The notes: generated by a model not told the origin, from the letters alone. A stretch of DNA of 40,355 nt from Anaerolineae bacterium (GCA_019637555.1 JAHBVK010000056.1:1-40355), one strand, 5' to 3'; numbered from the stretch's first letter, positions 25,072 to 34,534 are shown. Made by a program: numbers and translations.

Positions 25072-26364
25072 ATGACCCGATTTTTTAGCCTTGCTCAACG
25101 CTTCAGCCTTGCCGCCATTGTGTTCATTGCTGTGATCGCCGCGCCGCGCGAACTGCTGCTAGAAGTCACTGATCAGCCTAATATCCCGCTGGACTTCCGT
25201 GCCATTATGATTTCGCGTCCGGATTACCCGCTGTTATTCCTGCTGCTGATCACAGGACTGCGACTAGTTTTTGATTCGACATATCCGGCGAGGATCGGAG
25301 CGACGGCACGACTGATCTGGATTCGCTATGGCGGCGTATTCTGGTTGGCGCTGTCGATATGGATGGGCACAAGTTTGTTGTGGGCGGGTCAGCCGATCAT
25401 GACACGCTATGTGGCACTGCACGCTCTCGCCGCGCTGATCATGGCGCTGATCCTCGCCGATCTGATACGCGCCGAAGGGGATGACTGGCTGCTGTCAGCA
25501 CTGGTGATCAGCGGCGTGATCCAAACAGTGGTGGCAGTAGCGCAGTCGATCACAGGTGGACCATTGGGCTTGGCTGCGTTAGGCGAAGCACAGCGCTTCA
25601 CTTACGATCCGGAGAACTTCTACCGTGCCACCGGACTATCACAACACGCGAATTATCTGGGTGGCTATCTAGCGATAGCGATTTTTGCTTGCATACTGCT
25701 AAGTTATCGGATTGCGCAGCGGCAGCAGCGCCCGATTCTGCCCGTAGTTGCTGGCATCATCTGTGGTATAGGGCTGACTACCACGCTATCACGCAGCGCG
25801 ATCCTCGGTTTGGCAGTTGGCTGCTTGCCACTGATCTGGTTGATCCTGCGTCGCGCATCGCCCGCGCTACGGCGATTAATGGTTGTCGGCGGGGTGGCGG
25901 CAGTGGTTGGTGGGATTATTCTCGTACTCATTGCTACGCGGGGCGATCTAGCGACGCGGTTCTTTTCTGGTCGTGAATTCTTCTTCGAGGATTCTTGGGC
26001 AGAGATCAGCGCTAGCCCATTGATCGGTACTGGGGCGGGGAATTTGATGCTCAACATCGGACCAAAGCGCGGCTACGAAGTCCCCAACCTGCTGCCTGTA
26101 CACAACGTCTATTTATACGTTTGGGCGGAGTCGGGGTTGGTCGGGCTGGCGTTGTTTGTGGCAGGCTGTGCAGCGATCTTGGCTCGACTTCGGAGCGTGA
26201 ATCGGCAGGCATTGATCTGGAGTTGTGCCTTCGTTGCTGTCTGCGTCATCATGCTGTTCGATAATTATTGGTGGGGTGTCCACCCATTCCAACTGCTGTT
26301 CTTATGGGTGATCGGCATGTGGTGGGGATTGGCAACTTCGCCTACATCTGCCCGAACTCAATAA
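25072..26364 (+). CDS. O-antigen ligase / polymerase-type membrane protein
   Basis: 430 residues from ATG 25072 (AGGAA upstream; GTG at 25033 is a less likely start). There are about ten membrane helices. The Wzy_C/WaaL-like region is visible: GLSQHANYLGGYLAI, LTTTLSRSAILGLAVG, a large loop with GTGAGNLML and VHNVYLYVWAESGLVGLAL. Such proteins polymerise or ligate lipid-linked glycans at the outer face of the membrane. It overlaps the convergent sugar-phosphate transferase gene by 7 nt at the 3' end. Confidence 0.88.
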   Translation: MTRFFSLAQRFSLAAIVFIAVIAAPRELLLEVTDQPNIPLDFRAIMISRPDYPLLFLLLITGLRLVFDSTYPARIGATARLIWIRYGGVFWLALSIWMGTSLLWAGQPIMTRYVALHALAALIMALILADLIRAEGDDWLLSALVISGVIQTVVAVAQSITGGPLGLAALGEAQRFTYDPENFYRATGLSQHANYLGGYLAIAIFACILLSYRIAQRQQRPILPVVAGIICGIGLTTTLSRSAILGLAVGCLPLIWLILRRASPALRRLMVVGGVAAVVGGIILVLIATRGDLATRFFSGREFFFEDSWAEISASPLIGTGAGNLMLNIGPKRGYEVPNLLPVHNVYLYVWAESGLVGLALFVAGCAAILARLRSVNRQALIWSCAFVAVCVIMLFDNYWWGVHPFQLLFLWVIGMWWGLATSPTSARTQ

Positions 26365-27749
26365 GCGCCGCGGCGGCGGATCACCGCGAACAATGTGCGC
26401 CAGAGGATGATCACATCAAGTAACAACGAATAATTTTGAATATAGTACAAGTCATCCTCGGTATGCAGGTGCATTGGCTTATCGGCGCGTCCGTTTATCT
26501 GCCACCAACCCGTCATGCCCTGAGGAATAGCGAAGCGTTTGTGCTGCCACGGCGCATATTTCTCGACCAACCACGGCATTTCGGGGCGTGGTCCCACCAG
26601 GCTCATCTCACCACGCAGTACATTGACCAATTGGGGCAGTTCATCAAGGCTGGTGCGGCGTAAGAAGAATCCCACCCGCGTGACACGCGGGTCGTCGGAC
26701 CGTTTGGGAAGCACATGCCCCGCTGCATCATAACTATTTATAGTGGGTTGTTCCGTTTCGGCATCTTGACGCATAGTGCGGAATTTGAGCATGGTAAACA
26801 ATCTGCCATTCTCCCCTACGCGCTGCTGCTTAAAGATGATACTGCCCGGCGAGTCTAGACGTACCACGACAGCGATGAGCAGCAAAAGTGGCAGACTCAA
26901 CAGCAGCAGCAGCGATCCAACCACTAAATCGAAGGCGCGCTTGACCAGCCTTTGATAGCCCGTTAGTGCCGGATCGCGTAAGTTGATCAGTGGTACACCG
27001 CCGAAATCCTCAACGGTGGCGCGATAAAGGACGAGATTGAAGTAGTTCGGCGCAACGGAAATTTGCACTGGAAACTTTTGCAGCGAGAGGATTAACGGTT
27101 CAAGGCGATCATAGGATTGATACGGCAGCGTGATGATCACATCGTCAATGTGCTGTGATTGCACGATCTGAGGAGCATCAGTAGGTCGTCCGAGGATGTC
27201 CGTTTTTGCGGTGAGATCGTCATCCAAGAAACCGATGATATGGTGACCATGTTCCGCCATCAGCGCGGCTATCTGCCGTCCCAGTTCGCCCGAGCCAACC
27301 AACAGCACCCGATGTTCCCTCCGCAGCGGGTCGTTACCGGAGAGGCGGAGCACTGCCCGCGCGATTAGCCGCCAGCCGAGCAAAACGATAAGGTTGAGTG
27401 CGTAGAAATAGAGGATGAACAAGCGGGAAACATTTCGATAGGAAAAATAAAGCGCACCTGCCAGTACCAATAAGCCAAGTAAACTGGCGGTAACGACGCT
27501 TTGAATCTCGCCGAGAAGCGTACGGTTACGATTCGGATCGTAAACAGAGAGCAGTAAGAAGATGCCGAACCAGATTGCTGCCGTCAACATCACTACTTCG
27601 AATGGTGTGGAGACTTCAATGGGAATCTCCATACCGTACGGCAGTGCATCACGCAGCATCCGTGCGCCTTCAAGCGTAGCGATGGTGCAGCAGACATCTA
27701 GCAGCATTGCCAGTAGTATGTAGCCAATGCGCTGAGGCTGATCGCGCAT
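26358..27749 (-). CDS. polyprenyl-phosphate sugar-1-phosphate transferase
   Basis: 463 residues. Four N-terminal membrane helices, a Rossmann-like CoA-binding domain (VLLVGSGELGRQIAALMAE), a further helix near 275-300, and a bacterial sugar transferase domain: KRAFDLVVGSL, SIIFKQQRVGENGRLF, LKFRTMRQDAE, RRTSLDELPQLVNVLRGEMS, LVGPRPE and PGMTGWWQINGRA-like end. It moves a hexose-1-phosphate to undecaprenyl phosphate, the first step of exopolysaccharide synthesis. With the ligase-type gene opposite it suggests surface glycan assembly. Confidence 0.95.
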   Translation of the reverse strand: MRDQPQRIGYILLAMLLDVCCTIATLEGARMLRDALPYGMEIPIEVSTPFEVVMLTAAIWFGIFLLLSVYDPNRNRTLLGEIQSVVTASLLGLLVLAGALYFSYRNVSRLFILYFYALNLIVLLGWRLIARAVLRLSGNDPLRREHRVLLVGSGELGRQIAALMAEHGHHIIGFLDDDLTAKTDILGRPTDAPQIVQSQHIDDVIITLPYQSYDRLEPLILSLQKFPVQISVAPNYFNLVLYRATVEDFGGVPLINLRDPALTGYQRLVKRAFDLVVGSLLLLLSLPLLLLIAVVVRLDSPGSIIFKQQRVGENGRLFTMLKFRTMRQDAETEQPTINSYDAAGHVLPKRSDDPRVTRVGFFLRRTSLDELPQLVNVLRGEMSLVGPRPEMPWLVEKYAPWQHKRFAIPQGMTGWWQINGRADKPMHLHTEDDLYYIQNYSLLLDVIILWRTLFAVIRRRGAY

Positions 27750-27901
27750 ATCCTTTATCCGATCCGCTCAATCTGCAAACTAATCAGCACTTTTCACGTA
27801 TTGAGTATAAAGATTTCGCCAGAATCAAGCTAAACTAACGACTATAGCAGCGGTAGCAACGCGTCGATCCGCTTCCCCAGCACCTGAGATATTGAGGAAT
27901 T

Positions 27902-29083
27902 ATGTCCGAATGGCGGCAGTTACTGGCACGATTAGCCAGCAACGCGGAAGAACGCTTTGACGAATTAGCGCTACGCCTGAGGCAGCGGCTTTCTAATGCC
28001 AATGGCGACGACAGCGCCCAGATATTGCCTTATCTTGGTTACGGCACGAAGTCGCTGCTGAAACTGCGTGGGCGCGTGCTGGAAGATTACGGCGTCCGAG
28101 AACCGCTGGATAACGACAGCACATGGCGCAATCTAGTCAATATGTACCGCCGCTTGAATACGCGCAAAATCCGTGATGCCCGCGTCCGTCTGAGTATTCC
28201 AACACTGCCTGAGGTAACGGCAGAAACACAAACGGACGAGGAAGGGTACTTTGAATTTCAAGTACCGCTTTCACCCGCGTTACAACCACACGGATTGTGG
28301 CAGGAAGTGGCATTGGAACTGATTGATCATCCTGATCCGGCAAGTACACGTACTAGCAGTCGCGTGATGATTCCGCCGGAAAACGCGCAAATCGGCGTGA
28401 TCAGCGACCTCGATGATACGGTGCTCCAGACCGATGTACCGCATCTATTGAAGATGGCGCGGAATACTTTCCTGCAAAATGCCCACACACGACTACCATT
28501 TGCAGGCGTTGCGGAGTTTTATCGAGCGCTCCAACATGGTACTGGTACACAAGCGATTAATCCGCTGTTTTATGTCTCCAACAGCATCTGGAACTTATAC
28601 GATTTGTTCGTTGATTTCTTTGAACTACGCAGCATTCCTATGGGTGCGTTTTTGCTGCTGGATCTGGAATTGAGCGAGGCGTATTTCAATAACTTACGCT
28701 TGGGTACGCACAAAACGGAGACGATCCACGATTTGCTGGCGCTGTATCCTTCGCTGCCCTTCATCCTGATCGGGGACAGTGGCGAAAACGACCCAAACAT
28801 TTATCTTAAGGCAGCACTAGATTTCCCCGGGCGGGTTGCGGCGATTTATATCCGTGATGTCATCGGCTCGGCGGGAGATCGCAGCATCGAGGAAATGATC
28901 AGACAGGCGAGTGAAGTCGGCACAGAAATGTTGCTGGTAGCAGACAGCTTGAGTGCGGCGGAACACGCAGAATCACGCGGATACATTAAAGCGGACTCAC
29001 TGCCTAGTGTGCGTAGAGGAATGATACAAGACAACCGTCCGGCTCAAACGGATATGCTGCTGGATGATCAAGAGGCTGGCTAA
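27902..29083 (+). CDS. App1-like (DUF2183) HAD-type phosphatase
   Basis: 393 residues. The DUF2183 catalytic domain has the DxDxT motif in ISDLDDTVLQTD (Asp169, Asp171, Thr173), then FYVSNSIWNLYDLF and FILIGDSGENDPNIY, as in yeast App1 phosphatidate phosphatase. The N-terminal ~150 residues include a beta-rich segment (LRGRVLEDYG...VRLSIPTLPEVTAETQTDEEGYFEF), common in bacterial members. The likely substrate is phosphatidate or another phospholipid. ATG at 27902 is preceded by TGAGGAATT. Confidence 0.9.
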   Translation: MSEWRQLLARLASNAEERFDELALRLRQRLSNANGDDSAQILPYLGYGTKSLLKLRGRVLEDYGVREPLDNDSTWRNLVNMYRRLNTRKIRDARVRLSIPTLPEVTAETQTDEEGYFEFQVPLSPALQPHGLWQEVALELIDHPDPASTRTSSRVMIPPENAQIGVISDLDDTVLQTDVPHLLKMARNTFLQNAHTRLPFAGVAEFYRALQHGTGTQAINPLFYVSNSIWNLYDLFVDFFELRSIPMGAFLLLDLELSEAYFNNLRLGTHKTETIHDLLALYPSLPFILIGDSGENDPNIYLKAALDFPGRVAAIYIRDVIGSAGDRSIEEMIRQASEVGTEMLLVADSLSAAEHAESRGYIKADSLPSVRRGMIQDNRPAQTDMLLDDQEAG

Positions 29084-29095
29084 GGTGGGAGGACA

Positions 29096-29137
29096 GTGAC
29101 GAGCGACGTAGTTGATTCTCGCCCGTCACGAAGTTTT
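29096..29137. terminator. probable terminator between convergent genes
   Basis: GTGACG-A-GCGA (29096-29106) pairs with TCGC-C-CGTCAC (29119-29129) with one mismatch, followed by GAAGTTTTG. It lies between the App1-like and zinc peptidase genes. Confidence 0.55.
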
Positions 29138-29138
29138 G

Positions 29139-29864
29139 CTAGTAGTCGCTGTTCTGACGGCGTGAGGAGCCAAGCAGAATAAATACGTAGTACGCAATGG
29201 TCAAGACTGCTTGTGCGGCACCAGCCACATATGTCAGCGCGGCGGCAGAGAGCATATCTTTGGCGGCTGCATACTCCTCGCGACTGGTCACGATCTGATT
29301 ATCATTGAGCATTCGCAGCGCTCGTGAACTGGCGTCGAACTCCACGGGCAGCGTGATTAGCGAGAAGATCGCACCAGCGCTAAACATCAGAATGCCGATC
29401 CAAGCGATTGATGGAATCTGTGCTAGCAGACCTCCGAAGAACACTAGATAGCCAAACTGCGAACCGATCTGCACAATGGGCACAATACCGGAACGTACTT
29501 TCATCCACAAGTAGCCATCTCGATCCTGTTCTGCGTGTCCGATCTCGTGTGCTGCCACTGCCATCGACGCTACGCTCGGCTGCTGGGCAATATCGGGCGA
29601 CAGACGCAGGATATTGGACTGCGGATCATAATGATCACTCAGGCGACCCGGTACCGTTTCCACACTGACATTCTGTAGATTCTCCGATGGCAGCAATAAC
29701 CGAGCAACGTCCGCGCCCGTCATGTTCCTGCTGTTGCGAACTTGCGAATATTTGGCATACGCTCCTTGCACGCGTGATTGCGCGTACCACGCTAACAACA
29801 GCGCGGGCGCAAGAAACAGCAGGTACATCGGATCGAAGAAGAATCCATTCCCACCTACTGGCAT
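29139..29864 (-). CDS. YugP-type membrane zinc metallopeptidase
   Basis: 241 residues, GGAGG before ATG. Zn_peptidase_2 family (YugP). There is an N-terminal membrane helix (about 10-28), the zinc motif AAHEIGHAEQD with His106, Glu107 and His110, and three more membrane helices behind (about 125-180 and 205-230). The third zinc ligand region VEFDASSRAL is also present. The substrate is unknown. It is divergent from comEC, with a 139-nt gap. Confidence 0.93.
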   Translation of the reverse strand: MPVGGNGFFFDPMYLLFLAPALLLAWYAQSRVQGAYAKYSQVRNSRNMTGADVARLLLPSENLQNVSVETVPGRLSDHYDPQSNILRLSPDIAQQPSVASMAVAAHEIGHAEQDRDGYLWMKVRSGIVPIVQIGSQFGYLVFFGGLLAQIPSIAWIGILMFSAGAIFSLITLPVEFDASSRALRMLNDNQIVTSREEYAAAKDMLSAAALTYVAGAAQAVLTIAYYVFILLGSSRRQNSDY

Positions 29865-30003
29865 CTTAACCTCCGTTACAGTAAATCTAAGAGATACTAC
29901 GTTGCATTGATCTGAGGGTTGCTCATATAAGCTCAGATATTTGTTAGAATATCACTGTAGCGGCTAAAGAATCCCTAACTTCTTCTAAAAGAACAATAGG
30001 TTC

Positions 30004-31677
30004 ATGACTCTCCTCTACATCGCCTTCGGCTGGATTGTTGGACTATACATAGCTGCTGCCGCACCTGTAACACAATCGTTGTGGGTATCTGTTGTTGTGA
30101 TCGGTGCGGCGGTAGCCATTTTCTTCCGTCGCGAAACCACACTGCGCCTTGCCGGATTGGTAGTGTTGGTCGGTGGCTTGGCACTGTGGCGAAGTACTGC
30201 TGCACAAATGGCGATTACTCCCTCTCATGTTGCTCACTACAATGACGCTGGCTATGCAGATGTGATCGGTATGGTATCCGCCGCTCCGGATGTCAGCGAT
30301 AATGCGATCCGTTTACGCGTCAGCGTCGAACGCTATCGACGTTACGAGGTGCAGGAGTTAGTTACCGGGGATGTGCTGGTATATGCAGATCGACAGGGCG
30401 ACTTCCGCTACGGGGATTGGGTACGCATTAGCGGCTCACTAGATACCCCAACAGTATTTGACACCTTCTCGTGGCGGGATTATCTGGCGCGGCAGGGTAT
30501 CTATACTGTCATCTTCAGGGCAAAAGTTGAGGTACTGGATCGGGATCGCGGCAATCCGATCACCGCTGCGCTGTTGAGTATTCGCGACCAAGCGCGCGAG
30601 GTTATTTACAAAGTGCTGCCCAGTCCATCGTCGGATTTTATGGCAGGTATCCTATTAGGCGATGACAGCGGGTTTGCGCCCGAAGTGAGCGAGAGTTTCC
30701 GCAAAACTGGCACATCGCATCTGCTGGCGATCTCCGGTGCGAATATGGTCGTTGTGATCGGTTTGCTACACGCGATTTTCTCCCGACTGATCAAGAAACC
30801 ACGTGCTGTCGTGGTCGTAAGTATTACCGGAATCGTACTTTATACGATTTTCGTGGGTGCAAGCGCAAGCGTCGTCCGCGCGGCGATCATGTCGTCGCTT
30901 GGCTTGATCGCGCAGCGCGTGGGCAGACGCAGTGACGCGCTGACCTCGTTAGCCGCTACATTTATGCTGCTGACGATAATTAATCCGAACTCAGCATTCG
31001 ATCTGGGTCTGATCTTCAGCACGGCAGCTACACTTGGGCTGTTATTGTACCTGCCTCCGCTGCAAAAGTGGACTGAAGCGCTGCTGCATCGCCTATTTCA
31101 CGCTGAAACTGCACAGAAGATAGCTTCGGTGCTAGCAGATGTGATCTTGATCGGTCTGGCGGCGCAGATCATCGTCCTGCCACTGATGATCTTTTTCTTT
31201 CAGGAATTCTCGCTGGTTAGCTTTCCCGTCAATATCCTTGTCGCACCTGTGCAAGCGCCAATCATGATCCTCGGTATTGTGATGATGTTTCTCGGCATGA
31301 TCTGGCTGCCACTTGGTCAGATCGTGGCTTGGCTGGTGCAACTGCCACTCATCTACATGCTAAGTGTGATCCGCAGCGCGGCAGCAACTTCCGGCACATT
31401 GATCTTCAATCTGAGTCCGTCGATACTAGTGGGCTACTATGCCTTCGCGCTGGGCATCCCTTATGTGGCGTCAATGCCGCCGGGGCAACGTCAGGTGTGG
31501 TGGAAAACTCTACGCAGTACGTTCAGTTTCTCGCTGCTAACGATCGTGGGGCTAGGCGTAGCCACGCTACTGTGGATCGTGGTGTTATCTCGTCCCGATG
31601 GTAAGCTGCACGTTAATTTCCTTGATGTTGGCGAAGGCATTGCCGTGAGAAAAGGTTTTGTAAGGACATGGGCTTAA
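30004..31677 (+). pseudogene. comEC: ComEC DNA-uptake channel, truncated by element 2
   Basis: The frame encodes 557 residues, of which ~546 are native ComEC. N-terminal helices (about 1-70), the soluble OB-like DUF4131 domain (about 75-190: VIGMVSAAPDVSDNAIRLRV) and the Competence channel domain (about 205-480: GILLGDDSG, GTSHLLAISGANMVVVIG, ASASVVRAAIMSSLGLIAQR) are intact. The next segment starts the metallo-beta-lactamase domain (KLHVNFLDVGEG), where a normal ComEC continues with D/N-A and ~250 more residues. Here the frame leaves homology at about 31641 and stops at 31677, in the element. DNA uptake should be impaired while the element is integrated. No comEC tail is found elsewhere in the window. 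Confidence 0.88.
31636..31674. other. left attachment junction of element 2, inside comEC
   Basis: ComEC homology runs to the GEG codons (about 31632-31640); after that the frame reads IAVRKGFVRTWA and stops. The serine recombinase of the element ends at 31674 on the other strand, as expected for an integrase next to its attachment site. The crossover is likely within about 31636-31655. Confidence 0.65.
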
Positions 31678-33206
31678 TACATGCCTACAATTATACCATC
31701 TCTAACGCACAGACGGGTGCGTCCAAAGATGTAGAGTAGCTCCCGATTGATTTGCGCGGGCGATTGTGCCCAAAACTCATTGAGTCCGGCACGGTATTTC
31801 TCGGCAAAACGCGCTCTATCCCGCGTAAGCTGTTCGCGTTCTGCCGCAGTAGTGCTGTCTTTCTTGGTTCTGCGTAGTTCCTTTAGCTGCCTCCTTACCT
31901 TTTCTAGTTCTGCATCATAGAGATACGCTAGTTCTGCATCCTCAGCGCGAGAACGGATCAGGTTACGCATCATCGTCTCTTGCTTTTCGATATCCTGATC
32001 TAATTGGGCGTCGTCTACCACTGGATCAACTGCCTCGTCGGCAAATGCACCATGCTCGATGATCACCTGTAAGATCGGCGCAATGAAGGCGCGAATGTCG
32101 CGCTGATTAATGCTTTTTGTTTGACTGCACATCCCGCGCGCCGGGCTGAATTGCCATTTAGTCGGGCAGCGAAAGACTTTTGCTCTGCCGTGAGCGTTAA
32201 GCGATACACCACATTGATCACAGCGCAGTAGTCCACTAAATAGGATACTGTGGCGCGGATTGCGGCGCTTGCCCCTTAATAGCTCAAAACGCCGTCTTAG
32301 CTCGGCTTTCACATCTTCAGTGTGTATCGCGGGTGTAATCCAGTCTTGCCATACTGGTTCGTGTGTGTTGTACCAGACCGTCACGCCTTCCGGTGGCTCT
32401 ATATGGGGATCGAATACCCAAGCACCCGATTTATCGACGAAGTGTTGCGCGGAATGTCCCCACCAATATGGATTAATCACTTCATCATGCCCAAAGTAAA
32501 AGGGATAGCGATACCCCTTGTTGGGATTGATGATCCCGTAACGGCGCTCCAATTCGATGCCCATTGTTTTCCAGCCAACGCCATCCATGATTAGCTCAGC
32601 AATGGCAGTGAACAGCGGGCGTTTCGTTTCATCTACGACTAGGCGTATGTCCTTCGCTGTTTTCGGGTCTCTCATGATGCGATGGCTGAATGGTGGCTTA
32701 CCGGATGGCAAACCGCGCTGTAGACGGCGCAAGATGCCCATTTTGTAGCGATTACGCAGCTCGTCTATTTCAGCAGCAGCCTTGTAACCATTGAAGGCGG
32801 TCCAGTTCCGTGAGGAAACAAAACCGCCTTCGTAGAGCGAGTAGATACGAGCGCCGATCATCATCGTTTCTTCAACTACCCGCGCATGTAGGGATTGCGT
32901 TCTACCGAAGCGATTCCCATCACGGCAGATCAGCACATCAAAGCCTTTACACTGCCATAGTTCCATCAGCCGATCAAAGGCATCAATGCCCTGTTCCCGC
33001 ATATCCGCCGCGCATTTCTCAAGGCTCGTATACCAGCGAGAATGACCCGGCACTTTCAACACGGCGACGATCTGCCAGCCATTGCGCTCACAGACCGCGC
33101 GGGCGTCCGCTTCCTGTGTGGGCAATGAGTCTTTATCCTCATCAGCTTGCGCCTTAGAGGATACCGCCGCCCAAATGACGGCGCGTAATGGCTGGCTACT
33201 GGTCAT
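31674..33206 (-). CDS. serine recombinase (integrase) of element 2
   Basis: 510 residues. Resolvase domain with WAAVSSKAQ (catalytic Ser16; the usual YARVS Arg is Ala here), CRDGNRFGRT near 80-100, then the Recombinase domain (about 165-300), zinc ribbon CDQCG near 327 with CPTKW and MC further on, and a coiled coil (about 375-470). It is clearly different from the element 1 integrase in sequence and length. ATG 33206 begins shortly after the stop of the upstream 205-residue gene, so the two are co-transcribed. Its 3' end points at the comEC junction. The variant WAAVS motif deserves attention, but the key Ser and the DxxRxxR-like arginines are present. Confidence 0.93.
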   Translation of the reverse strand: MTSSQPLRAVIWAAVSSKAQADEDKDSLPTQEADARAVCERNGWQIVAVLKVPGHSRWYTSLEKCAADMREQGIDAFDRLMELWQCKGFDVLICRDGNRFGRTQSLHARVVEETMMIGARIYSLYEGGFVSSRNWTAFNGYKAAAEIDELRNRYKMGILRRLQRGLPSGKPPFSHRIMRDPKTAKDIRLVVDETKRPLFTAIAELIMDGVGWKTMGIELERRYGIINPNKGYRYPFYFGHDEVINPYWWGHSAQHFVDKSGAWVFDPHIEPPEGVTVWYNTHEPVWQDWITPAIHTEDVKAELRRRFELLRGKRRNPRHSILFSGLLRCDQCGVSLNAHGRAKVFRCPTKWQFSPARGMCSQTKSINQRDIRAFIAPILQVIIEHGAFADEAVDPVVDDAQLDQDIEKQETMMRNLIRSRAEDAELAYLYDAELEKVRRQLKELRRTKKDSTTAAEREQLTRDRARFAEKYRAGLNEFWAQSPAQINRELLYIFGRTRLCVRDGIIVGMY

Positions 33207-33208
33207 AT

Positions 33209-33826
33209 CTAGGCAACCTCACTCCATTCACCGCGATTCAGCCCCTTAGCGATGATCTCCACTGCCGTAAAGCAAGCGTGCAAATCGTCGGTGCTATCCG
33301 GCAGGAATACCGCTGCCTTGATGAGATCATTGACGATAGACCACGCGGCGCTGAAATGTTCAGCCATCGTCTCACTATCCCACGTCGGTACACCGAACAC
33401 GCGCCCATCCTCAACGCCCCACTTATTGAATTTTGGTTGATCGTCGGCAGGCTCCGCCGCTGGTTCCGGTTCCGGCGCTGCCGTGCTACCGTTGCCACCC
33501 GCGTTTTCTTTCACGCGCCAATCCATCACTTCAGCAAACGAGTTGAGTTGATCAGCGGTCAGATCATCGAACATCCCCATGATGCGCCGTGCTGCCGTCT
33601 GATGCGCCGTGCTGTCATCTTTCGGCGCTGGTGTCACCATATCCAGCAGGGTATCAGGCGCGTAGTTACGGAACTTGATACGCTCACAGACGATCATGTA
33701 GCGCCCTTGCTTGAAGTCGCCAACGATGCGTAGCACCTTCTGACCACCGAAAGTGGTGTCAGGACGTTGATCGCGGGGGATAGCTAACCATGCGGTGATC
33801 GTGATCTGGTTTGTTTGAGTAGCCAT
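33209..33826 (-). CDS. conserved-looking element protein of unknown function
   Basis: 205 residues, ATG at 33826 with AAGGA a little far upstream (about 12 nt). I do not recognise a family. The N-terminal half (about 1-60) is beta-rich (QITITAWLAIPRD...VLRIVGDFKQGRYMIVCERIKF), then there is a helical segment, a low-complexity Ala/Pro/Glu linker (AAPEPEPAAEPADD, about 118-132), and a C-terminal helical domain. The Pro/Glu linker between two compact parts is reminiscent of DNA-handling proteins, but this is only an impression. It lies between the 91-residue gene and the integrase in one operon. Confidence 0.7.
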   Translation of the reverse strand: MATQTNQITITAWLAIPRDQRPDTTFGGQKVLRIVGDFKQGRYMIVCERIKFRNYAPDTLLDMVTPAPKDDSTAHQTAARRIMGMFDDLTADQLNSFAEVMDWRVKENAGGNGSTAAPEPEPAAEPADDQPKFNKWGVEDGRVFGVPTWDSETMAEHFSAAWSIVNDLIKAAVFLPDSTDDLHACFTAVEIIAKGLNRGEWSEVA

Positions 33827-33872
33827 GATAAAATAATCCTTGTCTTAGTGTTCTTGCGGATACTGGACTGCT

Positions 33873-33925
33873 GCGCCGGGTTGGCTTGAAACTCCCCGGC
33901 GCGGTGCTTCGTAGGCAAAGCCTAC
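33873..33925 (-). repeat. two hairpins between element 2 operon genes
   Basis: GCGCCGGG (33873-33880) with CCCGGCGC (33895-33902), and GTAGGC (33911-33916) with GCCTAC (33920-33925, 3-nt loop). Neither is followed by a T run on the minus strand, so they may be processing, stability or attenuation elements rather than terminators. Confidence 0.5.
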
Positions 33926-33928
33926 ACG

Positions 33929-34204
33929 CTAAGCAACAGCGCCCGTCGCAATTGACGTCGCTGTGAATAAATAACCCTCTGCCTCAATCAGTACATCATG
34001 AAGTGCACCTGCCGCAATCTGCATGGCATCGGCGCGACCATACTCCTTTGCGGTTGTATCCCAAACATGGTGAAGACGTTGGAGATGGGCTTGCTGCCGG
34101 ATTTCTTCTGCACGTTCGTTGAGTGCTTGGATCACGTCGGCAATCTCAGATAGTGAAGGGTTGAGCGATAGAAATGCTGTGATAAACTGTTGTACGTGGT
34201 TCAT
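33929..34204 (-). CDS. small helical protein of unknown function
   Basis: 91 residues from ATG 34204, which has GGAG eight nt upstream; the longer frame to 34303 would start inside an operator-like palindrome with TTG. The protein is mostly helical (NHVQQFITAFLSLNPSLSEIADVIQALNERAEEIRQQ...), with no membrane segment. No family is recognised. It lies third from the promoter in the int/xis operon and has its own palindrome-bearing promoter. Confidence 0.6.
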   Translation of the reverse strand: MNHVQQFITAFLSLNPSLSEIADVIQALNERAEEIRQQAHLQRLHHVWDTTAKEYGRADAMQIAAGALHDVLIEAEGYLFTATSIATGAVA

Positions 34205-34280
34205 CGGGTTATCTCCGGTGACTACATCGCCCCGGTGAGTGGTACGAACACTCATTGGGGCAATTTCATTTACACCAGAG

Positions 34281-34310
34281 ATTGTACCATTAATCTGGTA
34301 CAATTGTCTA
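34281..34310 (-). promoter_or_regulatory. promoter with operator palindrome in element 2
   Basis: A perfect 9-bp inverted repeat, ATTGTACCA (34281-34289) with TGGTACAAT (34296-34304), 6-nt spacer. On the minus strand it covers the -10 TACAAT (34286-34281) and spacer of a promoter whose -35 is TAGACA (34310-34305, 18-bp spacer). This suggests a repressor-controlled promoter for the 91-residue gene and those behind it. Confidence 0.6.
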
Positions 34311-34319
34311 GTATCAAAA

Positions 34320-34511
34320 TTATCGCCGTTTCATCTTCGGATTGTGATCTTCTTGCTTCCAACGTCGCGCCTCACTAGGCGTCACTAACCAGACACCGCC
34401 GATCTTGTCGGCACGCAATTTCTTTAGGCGTGCAGCACGTGCAAGTGTACTGGCGTCTACTTCGATTAAGCGTGCGGCTTCTGGCAGGCTGATCAGTTTT
34501 TCGGCGTCCAT
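34320..34511 (-). CDS. excisionase-like helix-turn-helix protein
   Basis: 63 residues, ATG 34511 with AAGGGG upstream. The sequence LISLPEAARLIEVDASTLARAARLKKLRADKIGG... is a winged helix-turn-helix of the Xis/MerR type (helix-turn-helix near 8-27, wing with WLVTPSEARRW at 45-55), like the HTH_17 family of phage and element excisionases. It probably serves as a directionality factor or as a regulator of the int operon, and is a candidate for binding the nearby palindrome. Confidence 0.82.
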   Translation of the reverse strand: MDAEKLISLPEAARLIEVDASTLARAARLKKLRADKIGGVWLVTPSEARRWKQEDHNPKMKRR

Positions 34512-34534
34512 AATTCCCCTTCTTGTATATGGGA

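Noticed and set aside
31641..31677. comEC truncation as a sequencing frameshift
   Set aside because: No comEC sequence is found in any frame after this point, and a serine recombinase ends right here, so insertion explains it better.
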